Assembly: GCA_035295845.1 (NCBI GenBank)
Contig: DATGIF010000019.1
Span: forward strand, 310,001-374,000
DNA from: Palsa-892 sp035295845
GTDB taxonomy: Bacteria; Pseudomonadota; Alphaproteobacteria; Rhizobiales; Xanthobacteraceae
Direction of reading: 5' to 3'
Length of the DNA: 64,000 nt
Below the pieces are notes generated by a model. It saw only the letters and a list, made by a program, of their open reading frames with translations, did no database searches and was not told the origin of the DNA. The position numbers and the translations under genes are program-made. Below are positions 1 through 9,625 of this stretch, piece by piece. Numbering within the stretch: the first letter of the stretch is position 1; each line of letters begins with the position of its first letter.

Positions 1-962
1 CAGGCATCAGGACGGCCGCCGGCCGCGAGGGACTGCTTCTCGCCGCTGCGGAGAACGCTGATGTCGTCATCGCTGCGATCTCTGGCGCCGCGGGTCTTGA
101 GCCGACGCTCGCCGCACTTTTGGCGAAGCGGCGCATTGCACTTGCCAACAAGGAGTGTCTCGTCTCGGCTGGCCGGCTGTTCATGCAAGCGGCCAAAGCT
201 TCAGGCGCGATCGTGCTGCCGCTCGATTCCGAACACAACGCCATCTTTCAGGCACTGACCGCCGGGCCGCCGGAAGCCGTCGAACGGGTGACGCTCACCG
301 CCTCGGGCGGACCGTTCCGCACCTTTTCATCCGAACGTCTTGCGCGCGTCGTGCCGGAGGAAGCCCTCCGACATCCGATCTGGTCGATGGGCGCGAAAAT
401 TACGATCGATTCCGCGACGCTGATGAATAAGGGGCTTGAGCTGATCGAAGCGCACCATCTGTTCGGGCTCTCGCCGGACCGGCTTGATGTGCTCGTGCAT
501 CCGCAATCGATCGTGCATGCGCTGGTCGCCTATCGCGATGGCGCGGTCGTCGCCGGACTTTCAGTGCCCGACATGCGGGTGCCCGTCGCCTATTGCCTCG
601 GTTGGCCGGAGCGCCCCGCCTGGGAAGCGCCGCGGCTCGATCTCGCGGCCCTTGCAACCCTCAGTTTCGAGCCGCCCGATCCGGTGCGTTTTCCGGCGCT
701 CAGGCTCGCGCGGGCGGCCATGGAAGCAGGCGGACCTTTGCCCACCGTGCTTAACGCCGCCAATGAGGTGGCGGTGGGGGCCTTTTTGGCACGCCGGATC
801 GGTTTTTTGGGGATTGCGGCCATGGTTGAGAGCGTGCTGGAGCAGGCTGCATCCAAGGGATTGCGGGAGCCCGCCACGGTCGAGGAGGCGCTTGCCGTTG
901 ACCATATCGGCAGAAGTTTGGCCCACACCCTCTTGCCCCAATTTGCCGCAAAGGCATCCTAG
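1..962 (+). CDS. dxr: 1-deoxy-D-xylulose 5-phosphate reductoisomerase, C-terminal part (cut by window start)
   Basis: Converts 1-deoxy-D-xylulose 5-phosphate to methylerythritol phosphate with NADPH, the second step of the non-mevalonate isoprenoid pathway in the cytoplasm. The reading frame is open from base 3 with no start, so roughly the first 80 residues are missing. Visible family motifs are ISGAAGLEPTL, LANKECLV (substrate and metal region), LPLDSEHNAIFQ, the flexible-loop stretch around TASGGPFR, and MGAKITIDSATLMNKGLE followed by HHLFG and HPQSIVHALV. The end reads into the tag stop at 960-962. It is followed 28 bases later by rseP, the usual dxr-rseP order in proteobacteria. No defect is seen in the visible part. 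Confidence 0.97.
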   Translation, partial: GIRTAAGREGLLLAAAENADVVIAAISGAAGLEPTLAALLAKRRIALANKECLVSAGRLFMQAAKASGAIVLPLDSEHNAIFQALTAGPPEAVERVTLTASGGPFRTFSSERLARVVPEEALRHPIWSMGAKITIDSATLMNKGLELIEAHHLFGLSPDRLDVLVHPQSIVHALVAYRDGAVVAGLSVPDMRVPVAYCLGWPERPAWEAPRLDLAALATLSFEPPDPVRFPALRLARAAMEAGGPLPTVLNAANEVAVGAFLARRIGFLGIAAMVESVLEQAASKGLREPATVEEALAVDHIGRSLAHTLLPQFAAKAS

Positions 963-990
963 GTCGATAACAGTTCAGAAAGGATGCGGC

Positions 991-2124
991 ATGAGCTTTT
1001 TCTCGAGTTTGCACTTTTGGGGCGGCTCTGCGCTCGGTTCTGTTCTCCCCTTTCTGTTCGTACTAACCGTCGTCGTATTTTTCCATGAGCTCGGCCATTT
1101 TCTGGTCGCGCGGCGCTGTGGCGTGAAGATCGACGCCTTTTCCATCGGCTTCGGTCCCGAGATCATCGGCTTCTATGACAGCAAGGGTACGCGTTGGCGC
1201 ATCGCCGCCATCCCGCTCGGCGGTTATGTGCGCTTCCATGGCGACGACAGTGCTGCCAGCACGCCGGATCACGCGGCGCTTGCGCGCATGGACGTGGCGG
1301 AACGCGAAACCTCTTTCTATCACAAGCCGGTTGCCCAGCGCGCGGCGGTGGTGGCGGCGGGGCCGATTGCGAACTTCGTGCTCGCCATTGCGATTTTCGC
1401 CGGCATTTTCGCGGTTTTCGGCAAGCCTGCGAGCCCCGCGCGCGTACATTCGATCGTGCCCGACAGTGCCGCGGCTGCGGCCGGCTTCCGGGAAGGCGAC
1501 CTCGTGTTGTCGATTGACGGCCGCAAGATCGAGACTTTCTCGGACATGCAACGCATTGTCACGGTGAGCCCGGGCAAGTCGCTCGTCTTCGTGGTCGAGC
1601 GCAATGGCGGCGAGGTGACGCTCACGGCCGTTCCTGCCCTTGAAGAGCACAAGGACCGCTTCGGCAATGTCTATCGTCTAGGCCGCCTCGGCATTACCGG
1701 CGTTCTCGAAGCGCCGAAACCGGTGAGCCTGCCGCAAGCAGTGATGCTGGGCGCGTCCGAAAGCTGGTTCGTCGTCGACCGAACGCTCTCCTACATCGGC
1801 GGCGTGATTGTCGGCCGCGAATCGGCCGATCAGCTCGGCGGCCCGCTGCGCATTGCGCAGGTCTCCGGCCAGGTCGCTTCGATTGGATTTCCCGAGCTTC
1901 TCAACCTGACGGCGGTTTTGTCGGTCAGCATTGGGCTTCTGAACCTGTTTCCAATCCCGTTGCTCGATGGTGGTCACCTTTTGTTCTACGGGATCGAGGC
2001 TGTCCGCGGCCGCCCGTTGAGCGAAAAGGCGCAGGAGTTCGGATTCCGGATCGGGCTCGCGATCGTCGTGATGCTGATGATTGTCGCAACCTGGAACGAT
2101 ATCCTGCATCTGGTTGCGCTTTAA
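991..2124 (+). CDS. rseP: RIP metalloprotease RseP (site-2 protease)
   Basis: Inner-membrane zinc metalloprotease that cuts transmembrane segments of anti-sigma factors and leftover signal peptides. The ATG at 991 is preceded by AAAGGA and gives 377 residues, a normal length; the open frame extends far upstream but only as a shadow of dxr. The zinc site HELGH lies at residues 32-36 within the first membrane helix. A PDZ domain covers about residues 120-210 (IVPDSAAAAAGFREGDLVLSI). The second catalytic motif NLFPIPLLDGG sits near residue 320 before the last membrane helix. It lies between dxr and bamA, the conserved envelope gene order. Confidence 0.96.
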   Translation: MSFFSSLHFWGGSALGSVLPFLFVLTVVVFFHELGHFLVARRCGVKIDAFSIGFGPEIIGFYDSKGTRWRIAAIPLGGYVRFHGDDSAASTPDHAALARMDVAERETSFYHKPVAQRAAVVAAGPIANFVLAIAIFAGIFAVFGKPASPARVHSIVPDSAAAAAGFREGDLVLSIDGRKIETFSDMQRIVTVSPGKSLVFVVERNGGEVTLTAVPALEEHKDRFGNVYRLGRLGITGVLEAPKPVSLPQAVMLGASESWFVVDRTLSYIGGVIVGRESADQLGGPLRIAQVSGQVASIGFPELLNLTAVLSVSIGLLNLFPIPLLDGGHLLFYGIEAVRGRPLSEKAQEFGFRIGLAIVVMLMIVATWNDILHLVAL

Positions 2125-2466
2125 GGCCGCATTTCTACCAGACTTGTTGAATTGCCCGGATTCGGACGAATTTTCGCCCGTAGCCGCTGGCAATCATTCC
2201 GAAACTCATCGCGGGCAGGCTAAGGCCCGCGCCTGAGGGGGTTGGGGGGCAACCGCTACCCCAGGTGCATATGGGGTGAGTTTCACCGTGGCTGATCGGC
2301 CACGGCGGCCGGGAAAGCGCCCGGCCACGGGGGCGGGGCGTTTCCAAGTGCATGAAAACTCATTAAAACTTTCCAGAATTGAGGGAATCTGCGCGCTCGT
2401 GTGCGTGGATGCGGACGGTCGTGTCCTCGCGGACCGGCCGATGAGGGACGGCAGGTCGCGTATCGC
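2125..2466. other. rseP-bamA intergenic region with hairpin
   Basis: This 342-base stretch holds no convincing gene. A strong inverted repeat pairs GGCCGGG (2307-2313) with CCCGGCC (2320-2326) across a six-base loop. It has no T-run, so it is not a standard intrinsic terminator. A weaker repeat GTGGC/GCCAC lies just before it at 2288-2303. The A/T-rich stretch at 2350-2385 could hold the bamA promoter, but no clear -35/-10 pair is seen. Confidence 0.4.
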
Positions 2467-5064
2467 ATGAAACTCCGAGTCCGCGTTCTGAGGATCGCAT
2501 TTCTCGCGGCCATCACCTTTGGCGGGTTCGCGGGCGCAGGCGTTGTGTCGCTTGCGACGTCGAGCCAAGCCGCTGCGCAAACCGTGGTCGCTGCCGTCGT
2601 TGTGCAGGGCAACCGGCGCGTCGATACCGAGGCGATCCTCGGCTATGTCGCGATCAGACCCGGCGACCGGGCGGACCCCCTCAAAATCGACGAAGCGCTG
2701 AAGGCGCTTTACGCCACGGGCCTCTTCGAAGACGTCCGCATCAACATGGTCGGTAACCGGCTCGTGGTGACGGTGGTGGAAAACCCCGTCATCAGCCGCA
2801 TCGCCTTCGAGGGCAATAAAAAGGTCAAGGACGAGACGCTGCTCGCCGAAATCCAATCGAAGGCGCGCGGGCCGCTGTCGCGAACGACCGTGCAGGCCGA
2901 CGTGCAGCGCATCATCGAGGTTTATCGCCGCAGCGGCCGCTATGACGTGCGGGTCGATCCGAAGATCATCGACCGCGGCCAGGGTCGCGTCGATTTGGTG
3001 TTCGAAATCAACGAAGGCGACAAGACGACAGTCAAGAAGATCGTGTTCGTCGGCAACAAGGCGTTTTCGGACTGGAAACTTCGCGACGTGATGACGACGA
3101 CGGAGACGAACTGGCTGAGCTGGATCAAGAGCACCGACGTTTATGATCCTGACCGCGTCAGCGCCGACCAGGAGCTGTTGCGGCGTTTCTACCTGAAGAA
3201 CGGCTATGCCGACTTTCGCATCATTTCGGCGAATGTAGAAACCGACAAGGGCGCGGGTGGATTCATAATCACCATCACCCTCGAAGAAGGCGAGCAGTAT
3301 CACACCGGCACGGTCGATGTGATTTCCAGCTTGCGCGACGTTGATCCCGCCACCATCAAGAGTTTCGTGAGGACGAGGACGGGCGAAGTCTACAATGCGG
3401 AACTCGTCGAGAAGACAATCGAGGATCTCACCATCGAGCTTGCCAAACGCGGCTACGCGTTCTCGCAGGTGCGCCCGCGCGGCGACCGGGACTTTGCCGC
3501 GCGCACCATCAACCTCGTTTACGTGATCGAAGAGGGGCCGCGTGTCTATATCGAGCGCATCAACATCAGGGGCAACGTGCGGACGCGCGATTATGTGATC
3601 CGGCGCGAATTCGATATTTATGAGGGCGATCCCTACAATCGTGCGCTGATCGACCGCGCCGAACGCCGGCTCAAAAATCTCGGCTATTTCAAAACCGTCA
3701 AGATCACCAACGAGCCGGGCTCGGCGCCCGATCGCGTGATCATTAACGTCGATGTCGAGGACCAGCTCACCGGCGAGTTCTCGATCGCCGGCGGCTATTC
3801 AACCTCCGCCGGCTGGCTTGCCGAAGTCTCGGTCGGCGAGCGCAACTTCCTCGGCAAGGGCCAGTATGTGCGTGCTTCGGTGTCGTACGGACAATACGCA
3901 CGCGGCGCCGAGCTTACCTTCAGTGATCCGTACATGCTTGGATACCGGGTGAGCGGAGGAATCAGCATCTACGCCAAGGAGCAACTGCAGAACACCTATC
4001 AGAGCTACAACGTCTCCACGATCGGCACCACGCTGCTTGCGGGCCTGCCGCTGAACGATGATCTGACGCTCGGAACCCGCTATTCGATTTTTCAGCGAAC
4101 GCTTTCGGCGCCTCCAGGTTGGACCGACGGCTGCCGCGTGTTGGCGGACAATTCAATTTATCCGCGGGTCGGAACCGGTCCGACGGACCTCAACTGTACC
4201 GGCAATAGCAATGACGGCACGACAATAACGGGTGCTGCGGGCGGCTGGCCCGGCGGATTTGGCCTTGCGCCGCTGCCGCCGGGTCAGGGATATGATCCCA
4301 ATGAAGTGTCGCCTGCGATCAAACAGGCGCTTGGCTCCACGATCACCTCGTCGGTCGGTTACACGCTGTCCTACAACACCCTCGACAACAATAAAGACCC
4401 TTCGATGGGTCTCCTCATCAACTTCAACCAGGATTTTGCAGGCCTTGGCGGCGACTCGAATTACCTGCGTTCGTCAGTCGACGCCAGGATCTATAAGCCG
4501 CTCGGTGGCGATTACGTCGGCATGTTGCGCGCTCAGGGTGGCTACATCATGTCGACCGGTAATAACGGCGGCAACGGCTCGCTGCGTATTCTCGACCAGT
4601 TCTTCAAGGGACCGGAACTCGTACGCGGCTTCCAGCCCTCAGGCATCGGGCCGCGTGACCTCGGTTCGCAGTTTACCGATGCACTTGGTGGTTCCCAGTA
4701 TTGGGGTGCAACGGCCGAATTGCAGTTCCCGCTCTCGTTCATGCCGAAGGAACTCGGCCTGAAGGCGGCCATTTTCGCCGATGCCGGTTCGCTTTGGGGC
4801 TATAAAGGCGGCACTACCTTCACCGCTTTTCCACCTTACGGTACGGGCGGTGGCCAGGTTGCTTGCCCCACTGGAACAACGGGCCCGAAGAATAACGTTG
4901 ATGTCTGCTTGGCCGACTCAAGCTCGATCCGCTCCTCGACCGGCGTGAGCTTGATTTGGACCTCGCCCTTCGGGCCGATCCGCTTCGATTTTGCGAAAGC
5001 GCTCACCAGAGAATCTTACGACAAGACCCAATTCTTCCGCTTCAGCGGCGGGACGAATTTCTGA
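2467..5064 (+). CDS. bamA: Outer membrane protein assembly factor BamA
   Basis: Central outer-membrane subunit of the BAM complex, which folds beta-barrel proteins into the outer membrane. The ATG at 2467 gives 865 residues with a clear signal peptide ending around SQAAAQ. An upstream in-frame GTG at 2401 would place 22 extra residues before the signal and is less likely. Five POTRA domains fill about residues 35-430 (first one beginning VVVQGNRRVDTEAIL). The 16-strand barrel follows, with GGYSTSAGWLAEVSVGERNF opening it and VRGFQPSGIGPRD forming the conserved loop-6 RGF motif. The protein ends in Phe after GGTNF, the usual C-terminal insertion signal. It sits directly before lpxD, as in most proteobacteria. 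Confidence 0.96.
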   Translation: MKLRVRVLRIAFLAAITFGGFAGAGVVSLATSSQAAAQTVVAAVVVQGNRRVDTEAILGYVAIRPGDRADPLKIDEALKALYATGLFEDVRINMVGNRLVVTVVENPVISRIAFEGNKKVKDETLLAEIQSKARGPLSRTTVQADVQRIIEVYRRSGRYDVRVDPKIIDRGQGRVDLVFEINEGDKTTVKKIVFVGNKAFSDWKLRDVMTTTETNWLSWIKSTDVYDPDRVSADQELLRRFYLKNGYADFRIISANVETDKGAGGFIITITLEEGEQYHTGTVDVISSLRDVDPATIKSFVRTRTGEVYNAELVEKTIEDLTIELAKRGYAFSQVRPRGDRDFAARTINLVYVIEEGPRVYIERINIRGNVRTRDYVIRREFDIYEGDPYNRALIDRAERRLKNLGYFKTVKITNEPGSAPDRVIINVDVEDQLTGEFSIAGGYSTSAGWLAEVSVGERNFLGKGQYVRASVSYGQYARGAELTFSDPYMLGYRVSGGISIYAKEQLQNTYQSYNVSTIGTTLLAGLPLNDDLTLGTRYSIFQRTLSAPPGWTDGCRVLADNSIYPRVGTGPTDLNCTGNSNDGTTITGAAGGWPGGFGLAPLPPGQGYDPNEVSPAIKQALGSTITSSVGYTLSYNTLDNNKDPSMGLLINFNQDFAGLGGDSNYLRSSVDARIYKPLGGDYVGMLRAQGGYIMSTGNNGGNGSLRILDQFFKGPELVRGFQPSGIGPRDLGSQFTDALGGSQYWGATAELQFPLSFMPKELGLKAAIFADAGSLWGYKGGTTFTAFPPYGTGGGQVACPTGTTGPKNNVDVCLADSSSIRSSTGVSLIWTSPFGPIRFDFAKALTRESYDKTQFFRFSGGTNF

Positions 5065-5110
5065 CGAACGCCGTTTGGGCGACAGCCGCGCACGCGGCGT
5101 CGAACGATAT

Positions 5111-6178
5111 ATGACCGAAGCCGTATTTTCCCGCGCTGGAACGCCGCTCAGTCTCGACGAAATCGTCGGCCTGACCGATGCGAAAGTGACGAAGGGCGCC
5201 GACCTCGCGCGAAAAATCACAAGCGTCAGACCGCTTGATCTCGCGGGTCCCTTCGATCTTTCCTTTCTTGAAAATAGAAATTTTCTCGACGCGTTCCGCT
5301 CGACCGACGCCGGCGCCTGTTTCGTCGCGAACGCGCATGCGAGTGAAGCGCCGGCCGGTGTTGTCGCACTCGTGGTGAAAGAGCCCTATCGCGCTTATGT
5401 GAAGATCGCGCGCGCACTGTTCGAGCGTGAATTAAAACCTGCGGCACTCTTCGGCGGCAAGGGAATCGCCTCGGGCACGGCCGTGCATCCCGAAGCCAGG
5501 CTCGAGGATGGAGTGGTGGCCGATCCGGGGGCAGTCATCGGCCCGCGCGCGGAAATCGGAATGGGCACGCTGATCGGGGCCAATGCCGTGATCGGCGCCG
5601 ATGTCCGGATCGGGCGCGATTGCTCGATCGGGGCCGGTGTAAGCATCCAGCACACGCTTCTAGGCGACCGCGTGGTCATCCATCCGGGCGCGCGCATCGG
5701 CCAGGACGGATTCGGCTACTTGCCGGGAAAAGAAGGACACCTCAAGATTCCGCAAGTCGGACGGGTCATCATTCAGGACGACGTGGAAATCGGCGCCAAT
5801 ACCACGATCGACCGCGGTGCCAATCGCGACACCATGATCGGCGAAGGCAGCAAGATCGACAATCTCGTGCAGATCGGACACAACGTGTCGATCGGGCGGC
5901 ATTGCGTGATTGCCGGTCAGGCGGGTATTTCGGGGAGCTGCACGCTCGGCGACTACGTCGTGCTCGGCGGCCAAGTAGGCTTGGCCGACCATCTCACGGT
6001 CGGCGACGGCGCGCAGGTCGCGGCGCGGAGTGGATTGATGCACAATGTACCGGCAGGAGAAAAATGGGCCGGCGCGCCGGCAAAGCCAATCCGCGAATTC
6101 TTCCGCGAGGTGGCGGCGTTGAAAGGGCTCACGGGGAGCAAGGCAATGCCTCCTCGGTCCGGCAAGGATCAATCATAG
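5111..6178 (+). CDS. lpxD: UDP-3-O-(3-hydroxyacyl)glucosamine N-acyltransferase
   Basis: Adds the second 3-hydroxyacyl chain from acyl carrier protein to UDP-3-O-acyl-glucosamine in lipid A synthesis. The ATG at 5111 (MTEAVFSRAG) gives 355 residues, the family length; the longer open frame upstream overlaps the bamA end and is not used. The N-terminal uridine-binding domain spans about residues 1-110. The left-handed parallel beta-helix follows as hexapeptide repeats such as VIGADVRIGRDCSIGAGV. The catalytic histidine is H257 in VQIGHNVSIGRH. It is part of the lpxD-fabZ-lpxA-lpxI-lpxB run with very short gaps, so co-transcription is likely. Confidence 0.96.
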   Translation: MTEAVFSRAGTPLSLDEIVGLTDAKVTKGADLARKITSVRPLDLAGPFDLSFLENRNFLDAFRSTDAGACFVANAHASEAPAGVVALVVKEPYRAYVKIARALFERELKPAALFGGKGIASGTAVHPEARLEDGVVADPGAVIGPRAEIGMGTLIGANAVIGADVRIGRDCSIGAGVSIQHTLLGDRVVIHPGARIGQDGFGYLPGKEGHLKIPQVGRVIIQDDVEIGANTTIDRGANRDTMIGEGSKIDNLVQIGHNVSIGRHCVIAGQAGISGSCTLGDYVVLGGQVGLADHLTVGDGAQVAARSGLMHNVPAGEKWAGAPAKPIREFFREVAALKGLTGSKAMPPRSGKDQS

Positions 6179-6188
6179 AGCAAATTTG

Positions 6189-6650
6189 ATGGACACGCGG
6201 CATAAAACGCAGACGACGATCGAAATGCAGGACATTCTGCGGCTCTTGCCACACCGCTATCCGTTCCTCCTGGTGGACCGGATCACAGAGGTGCGCGGCG
6301 ACGAATCCTGCATCGGCATCAAGAACGTCACGGCCAACGAGCCATTCTTCCAGGGACACTTTCCGGGGCAGCCGGTCATGCCCGGCGTGCTCATCGTTGA
6401 GGCCATGGCGCAGACGGCCGGCGCCATCTGCTCGCTTTCGCGCGGCTACGACAATCCGCCGAAGTCGGTCTTATTCCTCACCGTCGACAAGGCGAAGTTT
6501 CGCCGGCCGGTGGTGCCGGGCGACGTCGTCGAAATCCACATGACGAAGAAAACGCGGCGAAAGACCATGTGGTGGTTTCGCGGCGAGGCCAGGGTCAAGG
6601 GCGAGCTCGTCGCCGAAGCAGAAGTCGGTGCCATGATCGTGGACGACTGA
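6189..6650 (+). CDS. fabZ: 3-hydroxyacyl-[ACP] dehydratase FabZ
   Basis: Dehydrates 3-hydroxyacyl-ACP in fatty acid elongation and balances acyl flow between phospholipid and lipid A. The ATG at 6189 gives 153 residues; a TTG codon directly before it is in frame but not needed. The hot-dog fold is shown by LPHRYPFLLVDRI and by HFPGQPVMPGVLIVEAMAQ, which supplies catalytic H57 and E71. It begins 10 bases after lpxD and ends 3 bases before lpxA, the standard arrangement of the lpx operon. Confidence 0.96.
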   Translation: MDTRHKTQTTIEMQDILRLLPHRYPFLLVDRITEVRGDESCIGIKNVTANEPFFQGHFPGQPVMPGVLIVEAMAQTAGAICSLSRGYDNPPKSVLFLTVDKAKFRRPVVPGDVVEIHMTKKTRRKTMWWFRGEARVKGELVAEAEVGAMIVDD

Positions 6651-6653
6651 CGC

Positions 6654-7463
6654 GTGACCAAGATCGATCCATCGGCGCGGGTCGCCGACGCCGCGAAGAT
6701 TGGCGCGAATGTCGAGATCGGCCCCTATTGCATTATCGGCCCCGATGTCACGATCGGCGATGGCTGCCAGCTGATTGCGCACGTCAATATCGCGGGCGTG
6801 ACCACGATCGGGCCGCGCACGCTGATCTATCCGTTCGCTTCGCTCGGAACACCGCCGCAATCGGTGCACTATAAGGGCGAGCCGAGCCGGTTGCTCATCG
6901 GCGCCGACTGCGTGATCCGCGAGTCGGTGACGATGAATACCGGCACCGCCGGCGGCCGCATGGAGACACGGGTGGGCGAGCGGTGCATGTTCATGGCCTA
7001 CGCCCATGTCGGCCACGATTGCATCGTCGGGAACAATGTGATCTTCGCCAATGGCGGCACGCTCGGCGGCCATTGCACGGTCGGCGATTTCGTGTTCATG
7101 GGCGGCTACGCGGCGGTGCATCAGTTCGTACGCATCGGCGAGCGGGCGGTGATCGGAGGCTTGTCGGGTGTCGTCCACGACGTGATCCCGTTTGCCGCCG
7201 CCAACGGCCAGCGCGCCAAGCTCGCCGGGTTGAACATCGTCGGTTTAAAACGGGGAGGGCTCTCGCGGCCGCAAATTCATGCGTTGCGCCACGCCTACCG
7301 GATGTTGTTCGCGGGACCCGGTACGGTGCTCGAATCCGCTGAAAAGGTCGCGGGGGAATTCCCCGGCGACGAGAACGTGCAGCGCATCGTTCAGTTCGTA
7401 CGCGAGGCCGGCAAACGGCGCTTGACGACGCCGCGCGCGTCCAGCGCCGGGGACGATGACTGA
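6654..7463 (+). CDS. lpxA: UDP-N-acetylglucosamine O-acyltransferase
   Basis: First enzyme of lipid A synthesis, moving a 3-hydroxyacyl chain from ACP to UDP-GlcNAc. It uses a GTG start at 6654, only 3 bases after the fabZ stop; 269 residues is the normal length. Hexapeptide repeats of the left-handed beta-helix fill about residues 1-190 (IGPYCIIGPDVTIGDG). H121 in AYAHVGHDCIVGNN matches the catalytic histidine. The C-terminal helical domain contains GLKRGGLSRPQIHALRHAY. Its stop overlaps the lpxI start (TGATG), which suggests translational coupling. Confidence 0.96.
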   Translation: MTKIDPSARVADAAKIGANVEIGPYCIIGPDVTIGDGCQLIAHVNIAGVTTIGPRTLIYPFASLGTPPQSVHYKGEPSRLLIGADCVIRESVTMNTGTAGGRMETRVGERCMFMAYAHVGHDCIVGNNVIFANGGTLGGHCTVGDFVFMGGYAAVHQFVRIGERAVIGGLSGVVHDVIPFAAANGQRAKLAGLNIVGLKRGGLSRPQIHALRHAYRMLFAGPGTVLESAEKVAGEFPGDENVQRIVQFVREAGKRRLTTPRASSAGDDD

Positions 7464-8356
7464 TGAAGGCGGCGGCAAAATCCCGGGGGCGGGCGAGCGA
7501 GACAACCCAGGGGCCACTCGGAATCGTCTGCGGGGCCGGCGCCTTTCCGATCGCGGTTGCGGAGGCCGTGCAGCGGCGCGGCCGGCCCGTCGTGTTGCTC
7601 GCGCTTCGCGGCTTTGCCGATTCCGCGGTCGAACGATTTCCCCACGAGTGGATGCCGTTCGGCGCGTTCGGGACGAGCGTCAAGCTCGCCCGCAAGCACG
7701 GGGTGCATGATCTCGTTCTGATCGGCTCCGTGCTCCGTCCCAAGCTCCTGGATTTTCGCCTGGATTGGACCACGCTCCGGCTCTTGCCGCGGCTCGCGCG
7801 GCTTTATCGCGGCGGCGACGATCACTTGCTTTCCGGCGTCGCCAAGATCCTCGACGATTACGGTTTCCATCTGATGGGCGTACACGAGGTCGCCCCCGAA
7901 CTCATGATTCCAGCAGGCGTGCTCGGCGCGCATCGGCCATCACCTGAGGATGAAACCGACATCGCGCTCGGCTTCGATCTTTTGCGGGCGCTCGGTCCTT
8001 TCGATGTCGGTCAGGCGGTCGCGATTTCCGCCCGGCGCGTGCTCGGCGTGGAAGCGGCGGAGGGGACGGCGGGATTGCTCGCGCGGCTTGCAAAACTCCG
8101 CGCGAGCGGGCGGCTGAAGCTCGCGCCGCGCGCGGGCGTGCTGGTGAAGGCGCCCAAGCCCGGGCAAAGCCGGCGGATCGATCTTCCGGCCATTGGCGCC
8201 GAAACCGTTGCGCAAGCGGCAGCAGCGGGCTTGCGCGGGATTGCGGTTGAGGCAGGCGGCACCATTGTTCCTGACGCGGCGGCGATGATACGCGCGGCTG
8301 ATAAAGCCGGTCTTTTCCTGACCGGCGTTCCCGCGCTCGATGAGTGCCAGCGTTGA
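7463..8356 (+). CDS. lpxI: UDP-2,3-diacylglucosamine pyrophosphatase LpxI
   Basis: Hydrolyses UDP-2,3-diacylglucosamine to lipid X and UMP. This is the alphaproteobacterial replacement for LpxH, formerly DUF1009. The ATG at 7463 overlaps the lpxA stop. The 297 residues show the two-part family layout: an N-terminal domain with GIVCGAGAFPIAVAEAV and a C-terminal catalytic half with VGQAVAISARRVLGVEAAEGT and RIDLPAIGAETV. The aspartate of RIDLP is the conserved catalytic position of the Caulobacter enzyme. Position between lpxA and lpxB fits the pathway. The assignment rests on recalled family motifs and on synteny. Confidence 0.92.
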   Translation: MKAAAKSRGRASETTQGPLGIVCGAGAFPIAVAEAVQRRGRPVVLLALRGFADSAVERFPHEWMPFGAFGTSVKLARKHGVHDLVLIGSVLRPKLLDFRLDWTTLRLLPRLARLYRGGDDHLLSGVAKILDDYGFHLMGVHEVAPELMIPAGVLGAHRPSPEDETDIALGFDLLRALGPFDVGQAVAISARRVLGVEAAEGTAGLLARLAKLRASGRLKLAPRAGVLVKAPKPGQSRRIDLPAIGAETVAQAAAAGLRGIAVEAGGTIVPDAAAMIRAADKAGLFLTGVPALDECQR

Positions 8357-8367
8357 GCGCGGACGGC

Positions 8368-9558
8368 ATGAAGCCCGCGCTCGATGCATTCCTCGTCGCC
8401 GGCGAGCCATCGGGGGATCATCTCGGCGCCGGCTTGATGCAGAAATTACGCGCGCGCCTCGGTGGAAAGGTGCGGTTTCGCGGCATTGGCGGTCCGGCCA
8501 TGGCGGCGGAAGGGCTCGCGAGCCAGTTCCCGATGGACGATGTGACCGCCATGGGATTCGGCGCGGTGATCCGCAAGCTTCCACTGATCCTGCGGCGGAT
8601 CCGCGAGGCGGCAGCGGCGATCCTCGCTTCGCCACCGGATGTTCTCATCCTCATCGATAGTCCCGACTTCAACCAGCGCGTGGCGCGACGCGTGCGGCGC
8701 GCCTTGCCCGATCTTCCAATCGTAAAATACGTCTCGCCTACGGTCTGGGTATGGCGACCCGGCCGGGCACGCAAACTCGCGCCAATCGTCGATCACGTGC
8801 TCGCGCTTTTTCCCTTCGAGCCCGATGTGTTGAAGAAGCTTGGCGGCCCGCCTTCGAGCTATGTCGGTCATCCCTTGCTCGAGCGGGTCGCTGATTTGCG
8901 GCCTTCACCCGAAGAAGAGCGGGTGCGAGGGAACGAGCCGCCACTCCTCGTCGTACTGCCGGGAAGCCGCCAGATCGAGATTCGACGTCTGGCGAGGATT
9001 TTTGGGGAAACAATCGGGCGCCTTGTTTCCAGCCGCGGTCCGATGAATGTCGTTTTGCCGACGCTACGGGCGCGCGAGGACGAAATCAGAGCCGCGGTCG
9101 AAAACTGGCCGGTGAAGCCGCGTGTCGTGATCACCGAGGCGGAAAAATACGCGGCGTTTCGGCGCGCGCGCGCGGCACTTGCCGCCTCCGGCACCGTGAC
9201 ACTCGAACTTGCCCTCGCCCACGTGCCGATGGTTGCCGCTTATCGAGTGCCCGTATGGGAGGAAATGATCGTCCGGGCCGTGGTGCAGGTCTCTTCGGCG
9301 ATCCTGCCCAACCTCGTGCTCGGCGAGCATGTGGTGCCAGAATTCCTGCAGCGCGACTGCACGGCGGAAAAGCTCGCCGCAGCACTTGCACCTCTCCTCG
9401 ACGACGGGCCGGAGCGGCGGAAACAGGTCGAGGCGTTCACGCGGCTTGATCAGATTTTCAGCACGGATGGCGAAGAAGCGAGCGACCGCGCCGCCCGTGT
9501 GACGCTCGAAGCTATTGAAAACAAAAGAAAATCAGCGGTTGAGGAAATCCGTTCCTGA
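8368..9558 (+). CDS. lpxB: Lipid-A-disaccharide synthase
   Basis: Glycosyltransferase (family 19) that joins lipid X and UDP-2,3-diacylglucosamine into the lipid A disaccharide at the inner face of the inner membrane. The ATG at 8368 gives 396 residues. In-frame GTG (8344) and TTG (8353) codons overlapping the lpxI end are possible alternative starts. Family motifs are FLVAGEPSGDHLGA at the N-terminus, FRGIGGPAMAAEG, LIDSPDFNQRVARR, KYVSPTVWVWRPGRA, SYVGHPLLE and LPGSRQIEI. It is the last gene of the lpx run; the next gene, fabH, starts 67 bases later with its own leader. Confidence 0.95.
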   Translation: MKPALDAFLVAGEPSGDHLGAGLMQKLRARLGGKVRFRGIGGPAMAAEGLASQFPMDDVTAMGFGAVIRKLPLILRRIREAAAAILASPPDVLILIDSPDFNQRVARRVRRALPDLPIVKYVSPTVWVWRPGRARKLAPIVDHVLALFPFEPDVLKKLGGPPSSYVGHPLLERVADLRPSPEEERVRGNEPPLLVVLPGSRQIEIRRLARIFGETIGRLVSSRGPMNVVLPTLRAREDEIRAAVENWPVKPRVVITEAEKYAAFRRARAALAASGTVTLELALAHVPMVAAYRVPVWEEMIVRAVVQVSSAILPNLVLGEHVVPEFLQRDCTAEKLAAALAPLLDDGPERRKQVEAFTRLDQIFSTDGEEASDRAARVTLEAIENKRKSAVEEIRS

Positions 9559-9625
9559 TGGCAAAAACTTTGCTAACAGGGTACAATTCCTCCCAACAAT
9601 AACGACCACGCGGGGGCGTTGAGCA